Source: an uncultured Ruminococcus sp.
GTDB lineage: Bacteria; Bacillota; Clostridia; Oscillospirales; Ruminococcaceae
Length of the DNA: 64,000 nucleotides
NCBI RefSeq assembly: GCF_947301925.1
Contig: NZ_CAMYUE010000001.1
Coordinates: 124,001-188,000 of the forward strand
Direction: 5' to 3'
In this document: in pieces, positions 44,480-53,596 of the stretch
How positions within the stretch are numbered: position 1 is the stretch's first letter
Layout of the letters: each line of letters starts with the position of its first letter
Translations under genes and position numbers: made by a program
Notes under the pieces: model-generated
The model's database searches: none
Told to the model about the DNA's origin: nothing
What the model saw: the letters and a program-made list of their open reading frames with translations, nothing else

Positions 44480-44887
44480 ATGATTAAACTTATTACAGGT
44501 AAAAAAGGCACAGGTAAAACAAAGATACTTATTGACCAGATCAACGAGGCTGTAAAGTCTACAAACGGCAATCTTGTTTGCATCGAAAAGGGCGATAACA
44601 TCAGACGTTCTATCAGCTTCAGAGTTAGATGGTGCGATACAGAGAGCTTTTCAATCGAGGGCGCAGATGCTTTCTACGGTTTTGTAGCAGGTATGCTTGC
44701 AGGCAACTACGATATCAAGGACGTTTTTGTTGACGGTATCCTTAAGATCGTTGGCCGTGATTACGATGCTCTCGGAGCACTTTTCGAGAAGCTCGATAAG
44801 CTTACAGGCGAGGAAGCTACTATCGTGTTTACAGTTTCCGCTGATGACAGCGAGCTTCCCGAGAGCGTAAAGCAGTTTATCAAGTAA
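44480..44887 (+). CDS. Small P-loop protein of unknown function
   Basis: 135 aa. Walker A GKKGTGKTK at residues 7-15 in an NTPase-like beta-loop-alpha start (MIKLITGKKGTGKTKILIDQIN), then a compact alpha/beta body with a possible Walker B strand (KDVFVDGILKIV) and a second strand (ATIVFTVSADD). No membrane segment, sensor or partner domain. GGAAGGAG precedes the ATG, 69 bases after pgi with no terminator between, so it may be cotranscribed. I do not recognise a characterised family. It has the size of a minimal ATP-binding regulator; the function is not known. Confidence 0.8.
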   Translation: MIKLITGKKGTGKTKILIDQINEAVKSTNGNLVCIEKGDNIRRSISFRVRWCDTESFSIEGADAFYGFVAGMLAGNYDIKDVFVDGILKIVGRDYDALGALFEKLDKLTGEEATIVFTVSADDSELPESVKQFIK

Positions 44888-44923
44888 TTCAGCTGAAAAA
44901 ATGAAAATTTTTACACCTAACTA

Positions 44924-44952
44924 TTGACATATCATGTCATCTGGTGTATAAT
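44924..44952 (+). promoter_or_regulatory. Promoter of yceD-rpmF
   Basis: TTGACA (44924-44929), 17 bp, TATAAT (44947-44952): full consensus. Confidence 0.92.
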
Positions 44953-44982
44953 ATATCTTATGGTGCTCTGAAGGATTATAAT

Positions 44983-45444
44983 ATGAAGATCAATTTAAAA
45001 CAGATATTTGATATCGTTGGAGAATCAAGGAACTTTAGCTATGAGATCGGCTCTGAAGAGCTCGACGGAGTTAAGGGATATGTTTTTGCATCTCCTGTAA
45101 GTCTGAGCGGAAGAGTGTATAACAGGGCGGGAGTGATCTATCTTGAGTATTCCGCTGTATTTGATATACTTCACACCTGTGACAGATGTCTCAGGGAGTT
45201 TTCAAAGAGTTATGATCTCAGCTTTGAACATATTGTTGTTCCTTCCCTCAGCAACAGCGATAATGATGATTATATCATTGCTGATGGTGAGAGCATTGAA
45301 GTGAATGAAATTGCGCTGACCGATATGCTTCTCAGTTTACCGACAAAGGTGCTCTGCAAGGAAGACTGCAAAGGACTTTGTATGGTTTGCGGCTGTGATC
45401 TTAACGAGAATCAGTGCGATCATCTTAATAATAATGAGCTGTGA
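44983..45444 (+). CDS. YceD/DUF177-family protein
   Basis: 153 aa, homologous to YceD, the protein encoded before rpmF in most bacteria and linked to 23S rRNA or ribosomal large-subunit accumulation. Two cysteine pairs (CDRC near 60; CKGLCMVCGCDL near the C terminus) probably bind zinc. ATG 44983 is preferred, with GAAGGA upstream; an in-frame upstream start overlaps the promoter -10. rpmF follows 22 bases downstream. Confidence 0.88.
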   Translation: MKINLKQIFDIVGESRNFSYEIGSEELDGVKGYVFASPVSLSGRVYNRAGVIYLEYSAVFDILHTCDRCLREFSKSYDLSFEHIVVPSLSNSDNDDYIIADGESIEVNEIALTDMLLSLPTKVLCKEDCKGLCMVCGCDLNENQCDHLNNNEL

Positions 45445-45466
45445 AGCTCTGTAAGGAGGTGCCAGA

Positions 45467-45652
45467 ATGGCTGTACCGAAGAGAAAAACTTCCAAGGCAA
45501 GACGTGATAAGAGACGCAGTGCTGTTTGGAAGCTTGAAGCACCCGCAATGTCCAAGTGTGATAACTGCGGCGCATATAAGGCTCCGCACAAGGTTTGCAA
45601 AAACTGCGGATTCTATAAGGGCGTTGAGGTCCTTAAGATCGACGCTGAATAA
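45467..45652 (+). CDS. rpmF: 50S ribosomal protein L32
   Basis: 61-aa zinc-ribbon form of L32: [18 protein letters not shown] start, then [18 protein letters not shown] with two CxxC pairs. TAAGGAGGTG precedes the ATG. Second gene of the yceD-rpmF unit and directly followed by a terminator. Confidence 0.97.
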   Translation: MAVPKRKTSKARRDKRRSAVWKLEAPAMSKCDNCGAYKAPHKVCKNCGFYKGVEVLKIDAE

Positions 45653-45674
45653 TCGGCTTGATCCGATAAAAGAG

Positions 45675-45707
45675 AAGGAGAGGAGGAGAGATCCTTCTCT
45701 CCTTTTT
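45675..45707 (+). terminator. Terminator of yceD-rpmF
   Basis: 13-bp purine/pyrimidine stem beginning AAGGAGAG with GAGA loop and CTCTCCTT closing arm, then T run. Confidence 0.88.
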
Positions 45708-45726
45708 AAGTGTTTGGAGTTTTTTT

Positions 45727-47028
45727 ATGGTTAAGATCAACAGTGTTCAGCCTAATTCTCCCTCGTTCAGAAGCGGAGTAAAAAAAGACGATATACTCGT
45801 CAGGATCAATGGTCACGGTATCAAAGATGTACTTGACTATATGTATTATGCGGCAGATACTGAAGTCACTCTTGAACTGCTGCGTGATGACGAAACTATT
45901 GTGATCGATATCATAAAGGATGAATATGACGATCTGGGGCTTGAATTTGAGACGTTTCTTATGGACAGCAAGCAGTCTTGCAGCAATAAGTGTGTCTTCT
46001 GCTTCATAGACCAGATGCCTCCCGGAATGAGAGAGACCCTGTACTTCAAAGACGATGACGCCAGGCTTTCTTTTTTGCAGGGAAATTATGTTACTCTTAC
46101 CAATATGCATCAGGAGGATATAGACAGGATCATTGAGATGAAACTGAATATCAATGTTTCTGTACATACCACAAACCCAGAGCTAAGAGTCAAAATGATG
46201 CATAACCGCTTTGCAGGCGAAAAGCTCAAATTTATCTGGCAGCTTGCTGAAAGCGGTATAAAGCTCAATTGCCAGATCGTATGCTGTCCGGGACTCAATG
46301 ACGGAGATGAGCTCAGAAGATCACTGACTGATCTTGGTACACTTATGCCAAACATCACGAGTATGGCTGTAGTGCCTGTGGGCGTAACAAAGTTTCGTCA
46401 GGGGCTTTACCCTCTTGTAGGCTTTACCAAGGAAACAGCAGGGGAGACTATTGATATTATCGAAGAATTCCAGCAGGTGTTCCTCGAAAAATTCGGTACG
46501 CGTACAGTCTTTCCTTCGGACGAGTTCTATCTCATCGCTCAGCGTGAATTGCCGCCTATGGAGGCTTACGAGGATTTTTCTCAGTACGAGAACGGCGTAG
46601 GTATGCTAAGGTCGCTGATCGATGAGTTTGACAAAGCACTTGAAATAGCAGAATGGGAGGGCGGAAAGAGACACGTTTCGATCGCAACAGGCTATTCTGC
46701 GTATACGACCATATACGACCTTGCCAGAAAGGCAGAGGAAAGATTCCCTGAACTGAAATGTGACGTGTATCGTATAAGGAATGATTTCTTCGGCGAAACC
46801 ATTACTGTTACAGGTCTCATAACTGCTCAGGATCTTATTGCTCAGCTCAAAGGCAAGGACCTCGGTGACAATCTGCTTTTGTCACAGGCAATGGTAAGGC
46901 GTGATTCGGATGTATTTCTTGACGATCTTACTATTAGCGATGTTGAAAGAGAGCTTGATGTGGTCATCCGTACGACTCCAAGTGACGGATATGAGCTTCT
47001 TGACGCCATAATGGGTATTACATATTGA
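45727..47028 (+). CDS. Radical SAM/DUF512 protein with N-terminal PDZ-like domain
   Basis: 433 aa. N-terminal PDZ-like domain (NSPSFRSGVKKDDILVRING), then an unusual cluster motif (CSNKCVFCFIDQMPPGMRETLYFKDDD) typical of the DUF512 radical SAM group, and the DUF512 C-terminal domain. The family is widespread in Firmicutes, often next to der as here, but its reaction is not established. The start follows GTGTTTGGAG. It is 93 bases upstream of der, without a clear terminator between. Confidence 0.88.
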   Translation: MVKINSVQPNSPSFRSGVKKDDILVRINGHGIKDVLDYMYYAADTEVTLELLRDDETIVIDIIKDEYDDLGLEFETFLMDSKQSCSNKCVFCFIDQMPPGMRETLYFKDDDARLSFLQGNYVTLTNMHQEDIDRIIEMKLNINVSVHTTNPELRVKMMHNRFAGEKLKFIWQLAESGIKLNCQIVCCPGLNDGDELRRSLTDLGTLMPNITSMAVVPVGVTKFRQGLYPLVGFTKETAGETIDIIEEFQQVFLEKFGTRTVFPSDEFYLIAQRELPPMEAYEDFSQYENGVGMLRSLIDEFDKALEIAEWEGGKRHVSIATGYSAYTTIYDLARKAEERFPELKCDVYRIRNDFFGETITVTGLITAQDLIAQLKGKDLGDNLLLSQAMVRRDSDVFLDDLTISDVERELDVVIRTTPSDGYELLDAIMGITY

Positions 47029-47121
47029 ATTATCATAAGCCTTTATCAGCAATATGCGGAGAATGATCTGCTTTTCTGACAGGTGTTTGCATTATAATTT
47101 CTGAAGAAAGGGGAATGGAAA

Positions 47122-48450
47122 ATGTCTTTGCCTATAGTTGCAGTGGTCGGACGTCCTAATGTAGGAAAGTCCACCCTTTTCAACAAGCTGATAGGACAGC
47201 GGCTTTCTATAGTTGAGGATACTCCGGGAGTTACCCGCGACCGTATTTATTCAAAATGCGAATGGCGCGGCAAGGAGTTTATGGTAGTCGATACAGGCGG
47301 TATCGAACCAGACAGCAATGATGTGATCCTCTCACAGATGAGAAGGCAGTCTGAACTGGCTATTGAAAAGGCAGATGTTATAGTTTTCGTTACCGATATC
47401 AGGTGCGGAGTTACTGCGGATGATTATGCTGTTGCTCAGATGCTGCTGAAAAGCGGAAAGCCTGTTGTACTTGCGGTTAATAAGGTCGACAGTCTTGGAG
47501 ATCCTCCTATGGAGCTTTATGAGTTCTATAATCTGGGACTTGGAGATCCGTATCCTATCTCGTCAGTTCATGGTCATGGTACAGGTGATATGCTGGATAA
47601 GGTGTTTGAATGCCTTCCTGATACTGAGGAGACGGTATATGATGAGGATCATATAAAGGTCGCTGTGATAGGAAAGCCAAATGCCGGCAAGTCCTCTCTC
47701 ATAAACAAGATAGCAGGTGAGGAGCGTGTCATAGTTTCTGACATCGCTGGAACTACACGAGATTCAACGGATACTGTCATCGAAAACGAATACGGTAAAT
47801 TTGTATTCATTGATACCGCAGGTATAAGAAAAAAATCCAAGGTTACCGAAAAGGTAGAGCATTACAGTGTTCTCAGAGCTTATATGGCTGTTGACCGCGC
47901 TGATGTGTGTGTTATAATGCTTGATGCGGCCGAGGGCTTTACCGAGCAGGATTCAAAGGTGGCAGGCTATGCCCATGAACAGGGAAAAGCCTGTGTAGTT
48001 GCGGTCAATAAGTGGGATCTTATCGAGAAGGATGATAAGACCATGCAGGAATACAGAACAAAGCTCGAAAACGATTTCAGCTTTATGTCCTATGTTCCGT
48101 TTGTGTTTATCTCCGCTAAGACAGGTCAGCGCATCAATAAGCTGTATGAGCTTATCAAGTACACCTATGAACAGAACAGTATGCGTATTTCTACCGGAAT
48201 GCTGAACGATGTACTCGCTTATGCGACTACGAGAGTTCAGCCTCCGTCGGATAAGGGAAGGAGACTGAAAATATACTATATGACTCAGCCTTCCACAAAA
48301 CCGCCCACATTTGTTACGTTCGTCAACAGGGCTGACCTTTTCCATTTTTCATACAGAAGGTATATTGAAAATCAGATACGCTCGACGTTCGGACTTGAAG
48401 GAACTCCTGTTCGTTTTATAGTCCGCGAGAGGGGAGGAAATGATAAATAA
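47122..48450 (+). CDS. der: Ribosome assembly GTPase Der (EngA)
   Basis: 442 aa with two tandem GTPase domains (GRPNVGKSTLF with DTGGIE and NKVD; GKPNAGKSSLI with DTAGIRKKSKV and NKWD) and the C-terminal KH-like domain. Needed for 50S subunit maturation. GAAAGGGG precedes the ATG. A TATAAT at 47093 may serve as its own -10. Its stop overlaps the plsY ATG by one base. Confidence 0.97.
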   Translation: MSLPIVAVVGRPNVGKSTLFNKLIGQRLSIVEDTPGVTRDRIYSKCEWRGKEFMVVDTGGIEPDSNDVILSQMRRQSELAIEKADVIVFVTDIRCGVTADDYAVAQMLLKSGKPVVLAVNKVDSLGDPPMELYEFYNLGLGDPYPISSVHGHGTGDMLDKVFECLPDTEETVYDEDHIKVAVIGKPNAGKSSLINKIAGEERVIVSDIAGTTRDSTDTVIENEYGKFVFIDTAGIRKKSKVTEKVEHYSVLRAYMAVDRADVCVIMLDAAEGFTEQDSKVAGYAHEQGKACVVAVNKWDLIEKDDKTMQEYRTKLENDFSFMSYVPFVFISAKTGQRINKLYELIKYTYEQNSMRISTGMLNDVLAYATTRVQPPSDKGRRLKIYYMTQPSTKPPTFVTFVNRADLFHFSYRRYIENQIRSTFGLEGTPVRFIVRERGGNDK

Positions 48451-49124
48451 TGAAAGTTTTGCTCTCGATAATAGCTGCCGCTGGCCTTGGATACTTTCTT
48501 GGCAGCATGAATTTTTCCATAATCGTTGTCAGAATGATGACCGGCAGAGATATCCGCGACATGGGAAGCAAGAATGCAGGTCTTACAAATACGCTGAGAT
48601 GTGCGGGAAAGACCTGTGCGTTATTCACGCTGATCGGAGACCTTATGAAGGGTATCGTGGCTGTAGCTCTCGCAAGAGGCTTCTGCCATCTTATCCATGC
48701 AGGCATGATGCCTGGTAATGATACTCATTATATCGGGTATATTGCGGGATTCTTTGCTATTCTTGGCCATGTTTTCCCGATTTACTACAGCTTCAAGGGC
48801 GGAAAGGGCGTTCTTGTAGGAGCGGCTTCGTTTATTGCAGTTGACTATAAAGTTTTCCTTGCACTTCTGGCTATATTTGTTGTAATGCTTGCTCTTTCAA
48901 AGTACGTTTCTCTTGCTTCCATAATATCTACAGCATACTGTCCTCTTGCGACACTGCTCATGTCGTGGCTGATCGACGGATATTCCTTTGGACGAAGTTT
49001 TCTGTATTTATTATTGTCGCTTCCCATGGCGGCAATGGTCATTTGGATGCATCGTTCAAATATAGAGAGGCTTCTTGACGGAAGCGAGAATAAGTTTTCG
49101 TTCAGCACCATAAATATTAAATGA
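48450..49124 (+). CDS. plsY: Acyl-phosphate:glycerol-3-phosphate acyltransferase PlsY
   Basis: 224-aa integral membrane enzyme making lysophosphatidic acid from acyl-phosphate. GSMNFSIIVVRMMTGRDIRDMGSKNAGLTN, GHVFPIYYSFKGGKGV and the multiple helices fit the family. Translation is coupled to der (TAATG). gpsA, which makes its glycerol-3-phosphate substrate, follows 26 bases downstream: a functional pair. Confidence 0.95.
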   Translation: MKVLLSIIAAAGLGYFLGSMNFSIIVVRMMTGRDIRDMGSKNAGLTNTLRCAGKTCALFTLIGDLMKGIVAVALARGFCHLIHAGMMPGNDTHYIGYIAGFFAILGHVFPIYYSFKGGKGVLVGAASFIAVDYKVFLALLAIFVVMLALSKYVSLASIISTAYCPLATLLMSWLIDGYSFGRSFLYLLLSLPMAAMVIWMHRSNIERLLDGSENKFSFSTINIK

Positions 49125-49150
49125 CATAAAAGCAGAAGGAGTGAAATCTA

Positions 49151-50140
49151 ATGGCTAAGATCGTAATACTCGGATCAGGCGGTTTCGGGCTCAGTCTTGC
49201 AATTATGGCTGAGCACTGCGGACACGATGTAACTGTATGGTCAAAATTCCAGTCTGAGATAGATGATATACGTTCTCATGGCGAGCACGTTCAGAAGCTT
49301 CCCGGAGTTCCCGTTTCGGAGAGCATAGCTATGACAAGCGATATATCGTGTATAAAGGGCTGTGATGTGCTTATATTCGGTATACCGTCTTCATTTGTAA
49401 GGGATGTTGCTAAATCGGCAGCACCTTATGTTGACGATAAAATGATCATTGTCAATACAGGCAAGGGCCTCGAGGAAGGCAGCCTCAAGACACTGAGCGA
49501 GGTCATAAAGGAAGAGATCCCCACAAATAAGCTTGTGGTACTTTCCGGACCTTCTCATGCTGAGGAAGTTGCCAGATGCGTTCCGACTACCATAGTGGCT
49601 GCATCTGAAAATCATGAGGCAGCAGAATTTGTTCAGCGCGAATTCGGAAACAGCTATCTCAGGATATATCTTAATGATGATGTCAAGGGCTGTGAGATCG
49701 GCGGTGCGCTGAAGAATATCATAGCACTGTGTGTTGGTATATGTGACGGTCTTGGCTATGGAGACAATACAAAAGCAGCTCTCATGACAAGAGGTATACA
49801 TGAGATCGCAAGACTTGGCAAGGCGTGTGGTGCTGATGTGACTACATTCAGCGGACTTACAGGTATAGGAGATCTTATTGTTACCTGTACAAGTATGCAC
49901 AGCCGCAACAGACGTGCAGGAATACTCATCGGACAGGGCGTGTCTCCGGAGGAAGCGGTAGAGCGTGTAGGTACTGTTGAGGGATATTTCTGCTGTAAGG
50001 CGGCATATGATCTTTCGAGACGTCTTGGCGTGGAAATGCCTATAACAGAGCAGCTGAATGAGGTGCTCTTCAACGGCGGCGATGTAAGACTTGCTCTGGG
50101 CGCTCTTATGAATCGTCCCCAGAATTACGAAGAATTATAA
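49151..50140 (+). CDS. gpsA: NAD(P)-dependent glycerol-3-phosphate dehydrogenase
   Basis: 329 aa. N-terminal dinucleotide loop LGSGGFGLSL, catalytic Lys region GALKNIIAL and the substrate-binding RGIHEIARLG / TFSGLTGIGDLIVTC blocks. Makes sn-glycerol-3-phosphate for PlsY and membrane lipids. AGAAGGAG precedes the ATG. Confidence 0.96.
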   Translation: MAKIVILGSGGFGLSLAIMAEHCGHDVTVWSKFQSEIDDIRSHGEHVQKLPGVPVSESIAMTSDISCIKGCDVLIFGIPSSFVRDVAKSAAPYVDDKMIIVNTGKGLEEGSLKTLSEVIKEEIPTNKLVVLSGPSHAEEVARCVPTTIVAASENHEAAEFVQREFGNSYLRIYLNDDVKGCEIGGALKNIIALCVGICDGLGYGDNTKAALMTRGIHEIARLGKACGADVTTFSGLTGIGDLIVTCTSMHSRNRRAGILIGQGVSPEEAVERVGTVEGYFCCKAAYDLSRRLGVEMPITEQLNEVLFNGGDVRLALGALMNRPQNYEEL

Positions 50141-50165
50141 GATCTACTATATGAGGTGAGTTCAG

Positions 50166-51704
50166 TTGATAAATATTTGCGATTACAGAGGGCATATCCG
50201 TAACTGGAGAACGCTTTGCGAGGAGCTCGGTATTGACAATACTCTTTACCGCGAGGAGCGTGAAAAGGCTATTATTGTAAAGGCATATGAAAAATGGGGC
50301 AGGGAAATGGCTGACCATTTTTACGGAATGTTTGCTTTTGCACTTTATGATAGCGATAAGGATAAGTATTTCTGTCTGAGAGATCAGTTTGGCACCAAGC
50401 CCTTCTATTACTATGTAACAGCGGATAACAGACTTCTTTGCGGTACATACATCAGGGACATCATTGATAAGGAAGGATTTGTGAAGGAGCTTAACGTTGA
50501 TATGCTCCAGATCTATATGACGCTGACCTATGTTGCAGGTGAGGATACATTCTTCAAGGGCGTTAAAAAGCTTATGCCGGGACACTGGCTTGAGTTTGAG
50601 AAAGGAAAGCTCACCATCGGAAGATACTGGACTCCCACTTTTGCTCCCGATGAATCAAAGTCTCTTGATGAATGGGCTGACGAGATACATGAGACGCTTG
50701 GAAACATCTTCCCCGAGGTAAAGGATGATGATGAAATAGCCGAGTCATTCCTTTCAGGCGGAGTAGACTCATCATACGTTCTTGCTATGTCAGACGCAAA
50801 GAGAGCAGATTCCTGCGGCTACGATGAAGAACGCTTTGATGAATCCCGTGTTGCTGCAAAAACAGCTGAGCTGCTCAATGTCGAGCACAGCATTGCCAAT
50901 ATTCAGCCTAAGGATTTCTTCGATATCGTTCCCTTTGTAATGTACAATATGGAGCAGCCTCTCGGCGACGCCTCTGCTATAGTATTTACTCTCGGCTGTA
51001 AAGCAACAGCTCAGCATACAAAGCTTTGCTATTCGGGTGAAGGAGCAGATGAATTCTTCGGCGGCTACAATATGTACCGTAATGCAGAACGTTACGGTGA
51101 GAATCTCAAGACCTTCTACGTTGGCAATACCAATATCATGAAGGAAGACGAGAAGCAGCGCATTCTGAAGCATTATGATCCTAATGTACTTCCTATTGAT
51201 CTGGTAAAGTATATTTATGACGAGACCGAAGGACTTGATCCGCTTACCAAAATGTCTGATGTTGACATACAGATCTGGCTTGAAGGAGATATTTATCTCA
51301 ATGTTGACAAGATGAGTACAGCCTGCGGACTTGAGATACGTATGCCTCTCACTGACAGAAGGATATTTGATATTGCTTCCCGTATGCCGTCGAAGTACAA
51401 GGTGAATGACGAAATGAACAAGGTGGCATTCAGAATGGCAGCTGCAAAGGTGCTTCCTGAGGAGATCGCATTCAGAAAGAAGCTCGGATTTATAGTTCCG
51501 ATAAGGATCTGGCTGGCTGATGAACGCTATAATGCTGATGTAAGAGCAAAATTCAACAGCGATACAGCGGCTGAATTCTTTGATCTTGATGAGATAAATG
51601 CAATATTTAATGATTATGTCGGCGGAAATTCTGATAACTGGCGTAAAGTTTGGACTATATATACCTTCCTTGTATGGTATGAGGAGTATTTTGTAAAAAG
51701 ATAA
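50166..51704 (+). CDS. AsnB-like protein with truncated, inactivated glutaminase half
   Basis: 512-aa asparagine-synthetase-like protein. The synthetase domain is intact: SGGVDSSYV PP-loop, YSGEGADEFFGGY, LEIRMPLTDRRIF. The glutaminase half is not. There is no N-terminal Cys, and the first 65-70 residues of a normal AsnB are missing. The usual NGE triad in YNGEIYNYRELREEL is RGH (8-10) in YRGHIRNWRTLCEEL, and the later Asp is gone. Start is TTG at 50166 with GAGGTG 7 bases upstream; an in-frame stop at 50157 and gpsA ending at 50140 leave no room for a lost N terminus. It probably uses free ammonia, or another amine acceptor, to amidate or ligate (inference). Confidence 0.88.
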   Translation: MINICDYRGHIRNWRTLCEELGIDNTLYREEREKAIIVKAYEKWGREMADHFYGMFAFALYDSDKDKYFCLRDQFGTKPFYYYVTADNRLLCGTYIRDIIDKEGFVKELNVDMLQIYMTLTYVAGEDTFFKGVKKLMPGHWLEFEKGKLTIGRYWTPTFAPDESKSLDEWADEIHETLGNIFPEVKDDDEIAESFLSGGVDSSYVLAMSDAKRADSCGYDEERFDESRVAAKTAELLNVEHSIANIQPKDFFDIVPFVMYNMEQPLGDASAIVFTLGCKATAQHTKLCYSGEGADEFFGGYNMYRNAERYGENLKTFYVGNTNIMKEDEKQRILKHYDPNVLPIDLVKYIYDETEGLDPLTKMSDVDIQIWLEGDIYLNVDKMSTACGLEIRMPLTDRRIFDIASRMPSKYKVNDEMNKVAFRMAAAKVLPEEIAFRKKLGFIVPIRIWLADERYNADVRAKFNSDTAAEFFDLDEINAIFNDYVGGNSDNWRKVWTIYTFLVWYEEYFVKR

Positions 51705-51712
51705 TGAAATTA

Positions 51713-51752
51713 AAACAGCACCTTTGGCTTCATCGTTCAAAGGTGCTGTTTG
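51713..51752 (+). terminator. Hairpin after the AsnB-like gene
   Basis: 14-bp stem AAACAGCACCTTTG/CAAAGGTGCTGTTT with a short T tail. Confidence 0.75.
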
Positions 51753-51777
51753 ATATAAAACGAAGGGAATACATGAT

Positions 51778-52341
51778 ATGAATGTAAGTAAATATCTTGA
51801 AATACTTCATGTATCTGAGAGATTAAAGGATACTTTGAGACACTGTACTACAACAAATGGACGTACCGAAAGCGCTGCTGAGCACAGCTGGCGTGTTGCA
51901 CTCATGGCGTTACTGCTGAATGATGAATTTCCTGATGCTGATATCGGTAAGTTGACGGAGATGTGTATCATACATGATCTCGGCGAGTGTTTTACCGGGG
52001 ATATACCCACATTTATAAAAACAGATTCGGACAGAGATACTGAGGATGATCTCCTTGATGAATGGGTAAAGTCTCTTCCGGAAGGTCTGTCCGAACACTG
52101 GTCATCACTGTATGCTGAGATTAAAGAGCAGAAAACGCTGGAATCCAGGATATTCAAGGCACTTGATAAGCTTGAAGCGCTGGTACAGCATAATGAATCA
52201 CCAATAGATACATGGTCGGATAATGAATTTGAGCTTAACAAGACATACGCCTTTGATACCGTTGAGTTTTCTGATTGGTTGACAGAGCTCAGAAAAGCGA
52301 TACTGAACGAAACGATAGAAAAGATCAGAAAAAATGGATAA
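51778..52341 (+). CDS. HD-domain phosphohydrolase (YfbR/HDDC2-like)
   Basis: 187 aa. Metal ligands in AEHSWRVALMALLL (His), CIIHDLGECFTGDIP (HD pair) and later Asp in KALDKLEALVQHNE are the pattern of 5'-deoxynucleotidase YfbR and HDDC2. Nucleotide monophosphate dephosphorylation is the likely reaction; the exact substrate is not clear. AAGGGAAT precedes the ATG. It is probably monocistronic. Confidence 0.85.
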   Translation: MNVSKYLEILHVSERLKDTLRHCTTTNGRTESAAEHSWRVALMALLLNDEFPDADIGKLTEMCIIHDLGECFTGDIPTFIKTDSDRDTEDDLLDEWVKSLPEGLSEHWSSLYAEIKEQKTLESRIFKALDKLEALVQHNESPIDTWSDNEFELNKTYAFDTVEFSDWLTELRKAILNETIEKIRKNG

Positions 52342-52345
52342 AAAT

Positions 52346-52385
52346 GCGCCTTGAAGGTTGTTGGCCTTCAAGGCGCTGGTTTTTA
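52346..52385. terminator. Bidirectional terminator between HD protein and hom
   Basis: 12-bp stem GCGCCTTGAAGG/CCTTCAAGGCGC with TTTTT on the plus side and TTTTTA on the minus side, between convergent genes. Confidence 0.9.
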
Positions 52386-53576
52386 TTCAAGTACGGGCAT
52401 AAAAGCAAGAGCACCGATTCCTTTTGCCTTAGCTTCAGCCTGAGCGAATGTAAGTTCCTCTGCAGTGATATATGAAATACCGTTATCGTTGTTATAAACT
52501 TCAACTCCAACGATCTCTGAACCGGTTGGAACACGGAAATACCACTTTGAACTGTAATTCTCGATCTTTTCGACAAATGAATCATCAGAAGCTGATTCCC
52601 ATGACTGAGAGAATACAGTCACCTTGTGCTTTACAGCTTCGATAACATCTCCCAGCACAGCGCTTGCAGTGGGGAATTTACCTGCGCCTCTTCCGTAGAA
52701 CATCGTCTGATCGATACCGTCACCGTATACGAGTACAGCATTGAATACGTCATTTACTCCGGACATGATACTGTCATATGAAACAAGAGTAGGCATTACG
52801 CAGGGGAGGATCTTTCCGTTATCAAGCTTTGTGACAGAAGCAACAAGCTTTATGGCGTATCCGAGAACGTCAGAAGCTTCTACATCGCAGAGCTGAATGT
52901 CCTTTATTCCCTTTGTAAAGACGCTTTTCGGATAAACGTGTCTGCCGAATACAAGTGAGGAAATAATACATATCTTGCGGCAGGCGTCGTGACCCTCTAT
53001 ATCAGCAGTAGGATCCTTTTCGGCATATCCAAGCTCCTGAGCGAGCTTCAGAGCTTCATCAAACGGCATATTGTCGTTATACATCTTTGTGAGTATGAAG
53101 TTTGTCGTGCCGTTGAGAATACCTGCGACCTTGGTAATATCATTAGCTGCAAGACAGCGGTGTAAAGGTCTGATTATCGGGATCGCACCGCCGACGCTTG
53201 CTTCAAAGAAGAAGTTGCAGTTATGATCCTTGGCGGTTTTGAGGAGAATATCGCCTTTTTCAGCTACAAGCTCCTTGTTGGATGTAGAAACGCTCTTGCC
53301 CTTTTCAAGGCAGGCTTTTACAAAAGTGAATGCCGGTTCAACACCGCCCATGCACTCAGCAACAGAAACTACCTCGTCATCATTAAGGATATCGTCAAAA
53401 TTCTTGGTGAATTTATCCTGATAAGGCGAATCGGGGAAATCTCTGAGATCAAGGATATACTTTATATCCATTTCGTGACCTGCACGCTTTTCGATACTTT
53501 TACGGTTTTTGTAAAAGAGCTCAACAACACCTGAGCCAACAACACCGTGGCCTAATACTGCAAATTTGACTGACAT
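52383..53576 (-). CDS. hom: Homoserine dehydrogenase
   Basis: 397 aa. NAD(P)-binding LGHGVVGSGVVELF, ECMGGVEPA, STSNKELVAEKG, the family signature GILNGTTNFILTKM and a catalytic Lys/Asp region. It converts aspartate semialdehyde to homoserine for threonine and methionine. GGAGGTTTTC precedes the ATG. It is 20 bases downstream of the ACT protein, and the two are cotranscribed. Confidence 0.95.
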   Translation of the reverse strand: MSVKFAVLGHGVVGSGVVELFYKNRKSIEKRAGHEMDIKYILDLRDFPDSPYQDKFTKNFDDILNDDEVVSVAECMGGVEPAFTFVKACLEKGKSVSTSNKELVAEKGDILLKTAKDHNCNFFFEASVGGAIPIIRPLHRCLAANDITKVAGILNGTTNFILTKMYNDNMPFDEALKLAQELGYAEKDPTADIEGHDACRKICIISSLVFGRHVYPKSVFTKGIKDIQLCDVEASDVLGYAIKLVASVTKLDNGKILPCVMPTLVSYDSIMSGVNDVFNAVLVYGDGIDQTMFYGRGAGKFPTASAVLGDVIEAVKHKVTVFSQSWESASDDSFVEKIENYSSKWYFRVPTGSEIVGVEVYNNDNGISYITAEELTFAQAEAKAKGIGALAFMPVLE

Positions 53577-53596
53577 AAATAGAAAACCTCCGTAAA

